Shown here piece after piece: positions 33,815-35,259 of a stretch of DNA of 35,259 nucleotides. This DNA is from JBDKVA01 sp039679375 (GTDB taxonomy: Bacteria > Bacillota > Clostridia > Acetivibrionales > DTU013), in NCBI GenBank assembly GCA_039679375.1, contig JBDKVA010000200.1, positions 1 through 35,259 of the forward strand, in the 5' to 3' direction. The translations under genes were made by a program, and so were the position numbers. The notes under the pieces were generated by a model, which worked only from the letters and a program-made list of their open reading frames with translations, was not told the origin of the DNA and searched no databases. Positions within the stretch are counted from its first letter, which is position 1. Each line of letters opens with the position of its first letter.

Positions 33815-35259
33815 CTAATACTTACCGAAATCATTTTCACTTAAATATATCTTTTTCCCTTTAGCGTTTTTTGCGGCAGAAGCCTCACCCTTATCTTCTT
33901 CTGATTTTGGGCCGTCATATTTCTTTTTATACATGTTCTCAATCATCTTCATTACTTCCGGATCTAATTCCTCCAACTTATTGTAAGTTTGGCTGACTTT
34001 CTTCAATTTTACCTTTCCAACCATCTCCTTCAAAAGTTCAGCCTGGCTTGAGAGTTCCTCGCTCGCGGCAGCACTTTCCTCGGAAGTGGCTGAGTTAGTC
34101 TGCACCACCTGTGACACCTGCATGATCCCCTGGTTTATCTGATCGATACCAGTAGCCTGCTCATTGGAAGCTATAGCAATATCACTTACGAGATTGGCTG
34201 CTTTTTCAACCTCGTCTACAATTTTATCAAGAGCTTCAGCAGTATCATTTGCAATCTTCGTACCGGCTTCAACCTTTTTAATGGAGCCTTCAATCAATTC
34301 TGTAGTTTCTTTTGCCGCATTGGCAGAACGCGCGGCCAGAGTCCTGACTTCTTCAGCCACCACTGCAAAGCCTTTGCCGTGCTGGCCCGCTCTTGCGGCC
34401 TCTACAGCGGCATTTAAAGCAAGAATATTGGTCTGGAATGCAATATCATCTATAACTTTAATGATCTTATAGATGTTGCTGGAGGACACATTAATCTCAT
34501 CCATAGCTTTAAGCATATCCTTCATCTGCGTATTGCCGCGTACGGCATTCGACTTTGCATTTCCGGCCAATTCATTGGCTTTATTCGCATTCCCTGCATT
34601 AAGCTTTGTTTGGGAGGATATTTCCTCAAGTGATGCCGTCAATTCTTCGATAGAGCTTGCCTGCTCTGTCGCCCCCTGTGAAAGAGCAACGCTTGAGTCA
34701 GATATCTGTTTTGATCCCGACGCTACCTGCTGGGCTGCTGAATTGATTTCATTAAGCATTTGATTAAAGGCATCGGATGTATGATTAATAGCTTCCTTGA
34801 TTTTTGCATACTCGCCCTTATATTCTCCTTTCATGGTGACAGTCAGATTGGCATTAGACATTTCCTGCAGGACGTCAGACGCTTCATTAATTGGTTTTAC
34901 AACTGCATCAATAGTATCATTGAAGCCCTGAATGATTTCCCTGTATCCGCCCTCAAATTTATCTTCATTGCCTCTCAAGCTCAGGTTGCCATTTAATGTG
35001 GCATTGGTAAGTGCGCCTATTTCCTTAATAATTCCGTCTACTGCCTTCAGACCTGATACCATTGCAGGTATTAATCTGTCGTTCTCCGATCTTTTTCCTG
35101 CCTTTTCGAATTCTTCCAGCCTGCTTAAGTCTCCTTTTCCCAATCGCTCCAATGCATCCTGTACACTTATAAGTCTCGCAATGACAACGTTGATTGTATC
35201 GGTAAATTCCTTAAACTCACCTTTGTACTGTCCTGACATTTTTTTCGTATAGTCATTTA
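33815..35259 (-). CDS. Methyl-accepting chemotaxis protein, N-terminus off window
   Basis: The frame is open to the right edge; residues NDYTKK precede the first Met at 35239, so this is the C-terminal part (481 codons). The visible part starts with two or three HAMP-like units (repeats of MSGQYKGEF.. and MKGEYKGEYAKIKEAI..), followed by a long coiled-coil signalling domain with the hairpin tip IDDIAFQTNILALNAAVEAA and GKGFAVVAEEVRTLA. The tail is charged and ends KKIYLSENDFGKY, without an NWETF-type CheR site. Tandem HAMP units suggest a poly-HAMP receptor. The sensor domain cannot be seen. It would signal to CheA, possibly for T4P motility or flagella. Confidence 0.93.
   Translation of the reverse strand, partial: NDYTKKMSGQYKGEFKEFTDTINVVIARLISVQDALERLGKGDLSRLEEFEKAGKRSENDRLIPAMVSGLKAVDGIIKEIGALTNATLNGNLSLRGNEDKFEGGYREIIQGFNDTIDAVVKPINEASDVLQEMSNANLTVTMKGEYKGEYAKIKEAINHTSDAFNQMLNEINSAAQQVASGSKQISDSSVALSQGATEQASSIEELTASLEEISSQTKLNAGNANKANELAGNAKSNAVRGNTQMKDMLKAMDEINVSSSNIYKIIKVIDDIAFQTNILALNAAVEAARAGQHGKGFAVVAEEVRTLAARSANAAKETTELIEGSIKKVEAGTKIANDTAEALDKIVDEVEKAANLVSDIAIASNEQATGIDQINQGIMQVSQVVQTNSATSEESAAASEELSSQAELLKEMVGKVKLKKVSQTYNKLEELDPEVMKMIENMYKKKYDGPKSEEDKGEASAAKNAKGKKIYLSENDFGKY

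Overview
The window looks like part of a chromosome from a Gram-positive anaerobe of class Clostridia. Supporting signs are low-to-moderate G+C with AT-rich intergenic DNA, strong AGGAGG-type ribosome binding sites, frequent TTG/GTG starts, a type IV pilus (T4P) cluster with no secretin gene, and families common in Clostridia (C_GCAxxG_C_C, CD3324, GGDEF+HD-GYP). Nearly all genes lie on the minus strand; only a small island at 21.1-22.7 kb is on the plus strand. Genus cannot be fixed from the sequence.

Right to left, in the direction of transcription. 35259-33815 is a methyl-accepting chemotaxis protein that runs off the window. 33697-31523 is a PAS-PAS-GGDEF-HD-GYP c-di-GMP enzyme. 31390-28794 holds a PlsC-like acyltransferase split by an in-frame TGA, followed directly by a GltS-type glutamate/Na+ symporter. 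28775-25959 is a thiamine-precursor ABC transporter (thiX-thiY-thiZ) behind a sigma-A promoter, a TPP riboswitch and a terminator. A TatD-family hydrolase, an SDR-type epimerase/reductase, an HD-domain protein and a HAD phosphatase follow.

The plus-strand island (21140-22677) encodes a 157-aa protein of unknown function, a roughly 700-base stretch with two look-alike minigenes, hairpins and terminators, and a CD3324-family helix-turn-helix protein behind a long base-paired leader. To its left on the minus strand are a C_GCAxxG_C_C protein, trkA-trkH (K+ uptake), an unknown membrane-anchored protein, and a degenerate array of 21-bp repeats (16441-16795) that reads as heptapeptide repeats but carries one 22-bp unit.

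The main block (16126 to position 1) is one long T4P operon: promoter, pilB, pilT, pilM, pilC, major pilin pilA, a GC-rich hairpin, a minor pilin, pilN, a long pilO, a second minor pilin with an EF-hand-like loop, an 810-aa PilX/GspK-like protein with a dockerin-like loop, a lipoprotein, and a von Willebrand A protein that continues past the left edge. The first part gives the motors, platform and shaft. The last four genes look like a surface or tip module and are the least conventional part of the window. PilB has two N-terminal MshEN-type domains, so c-di-GMP made or degraded by enzymes such as the one at 33697-31523 may act directly on pilus extension.
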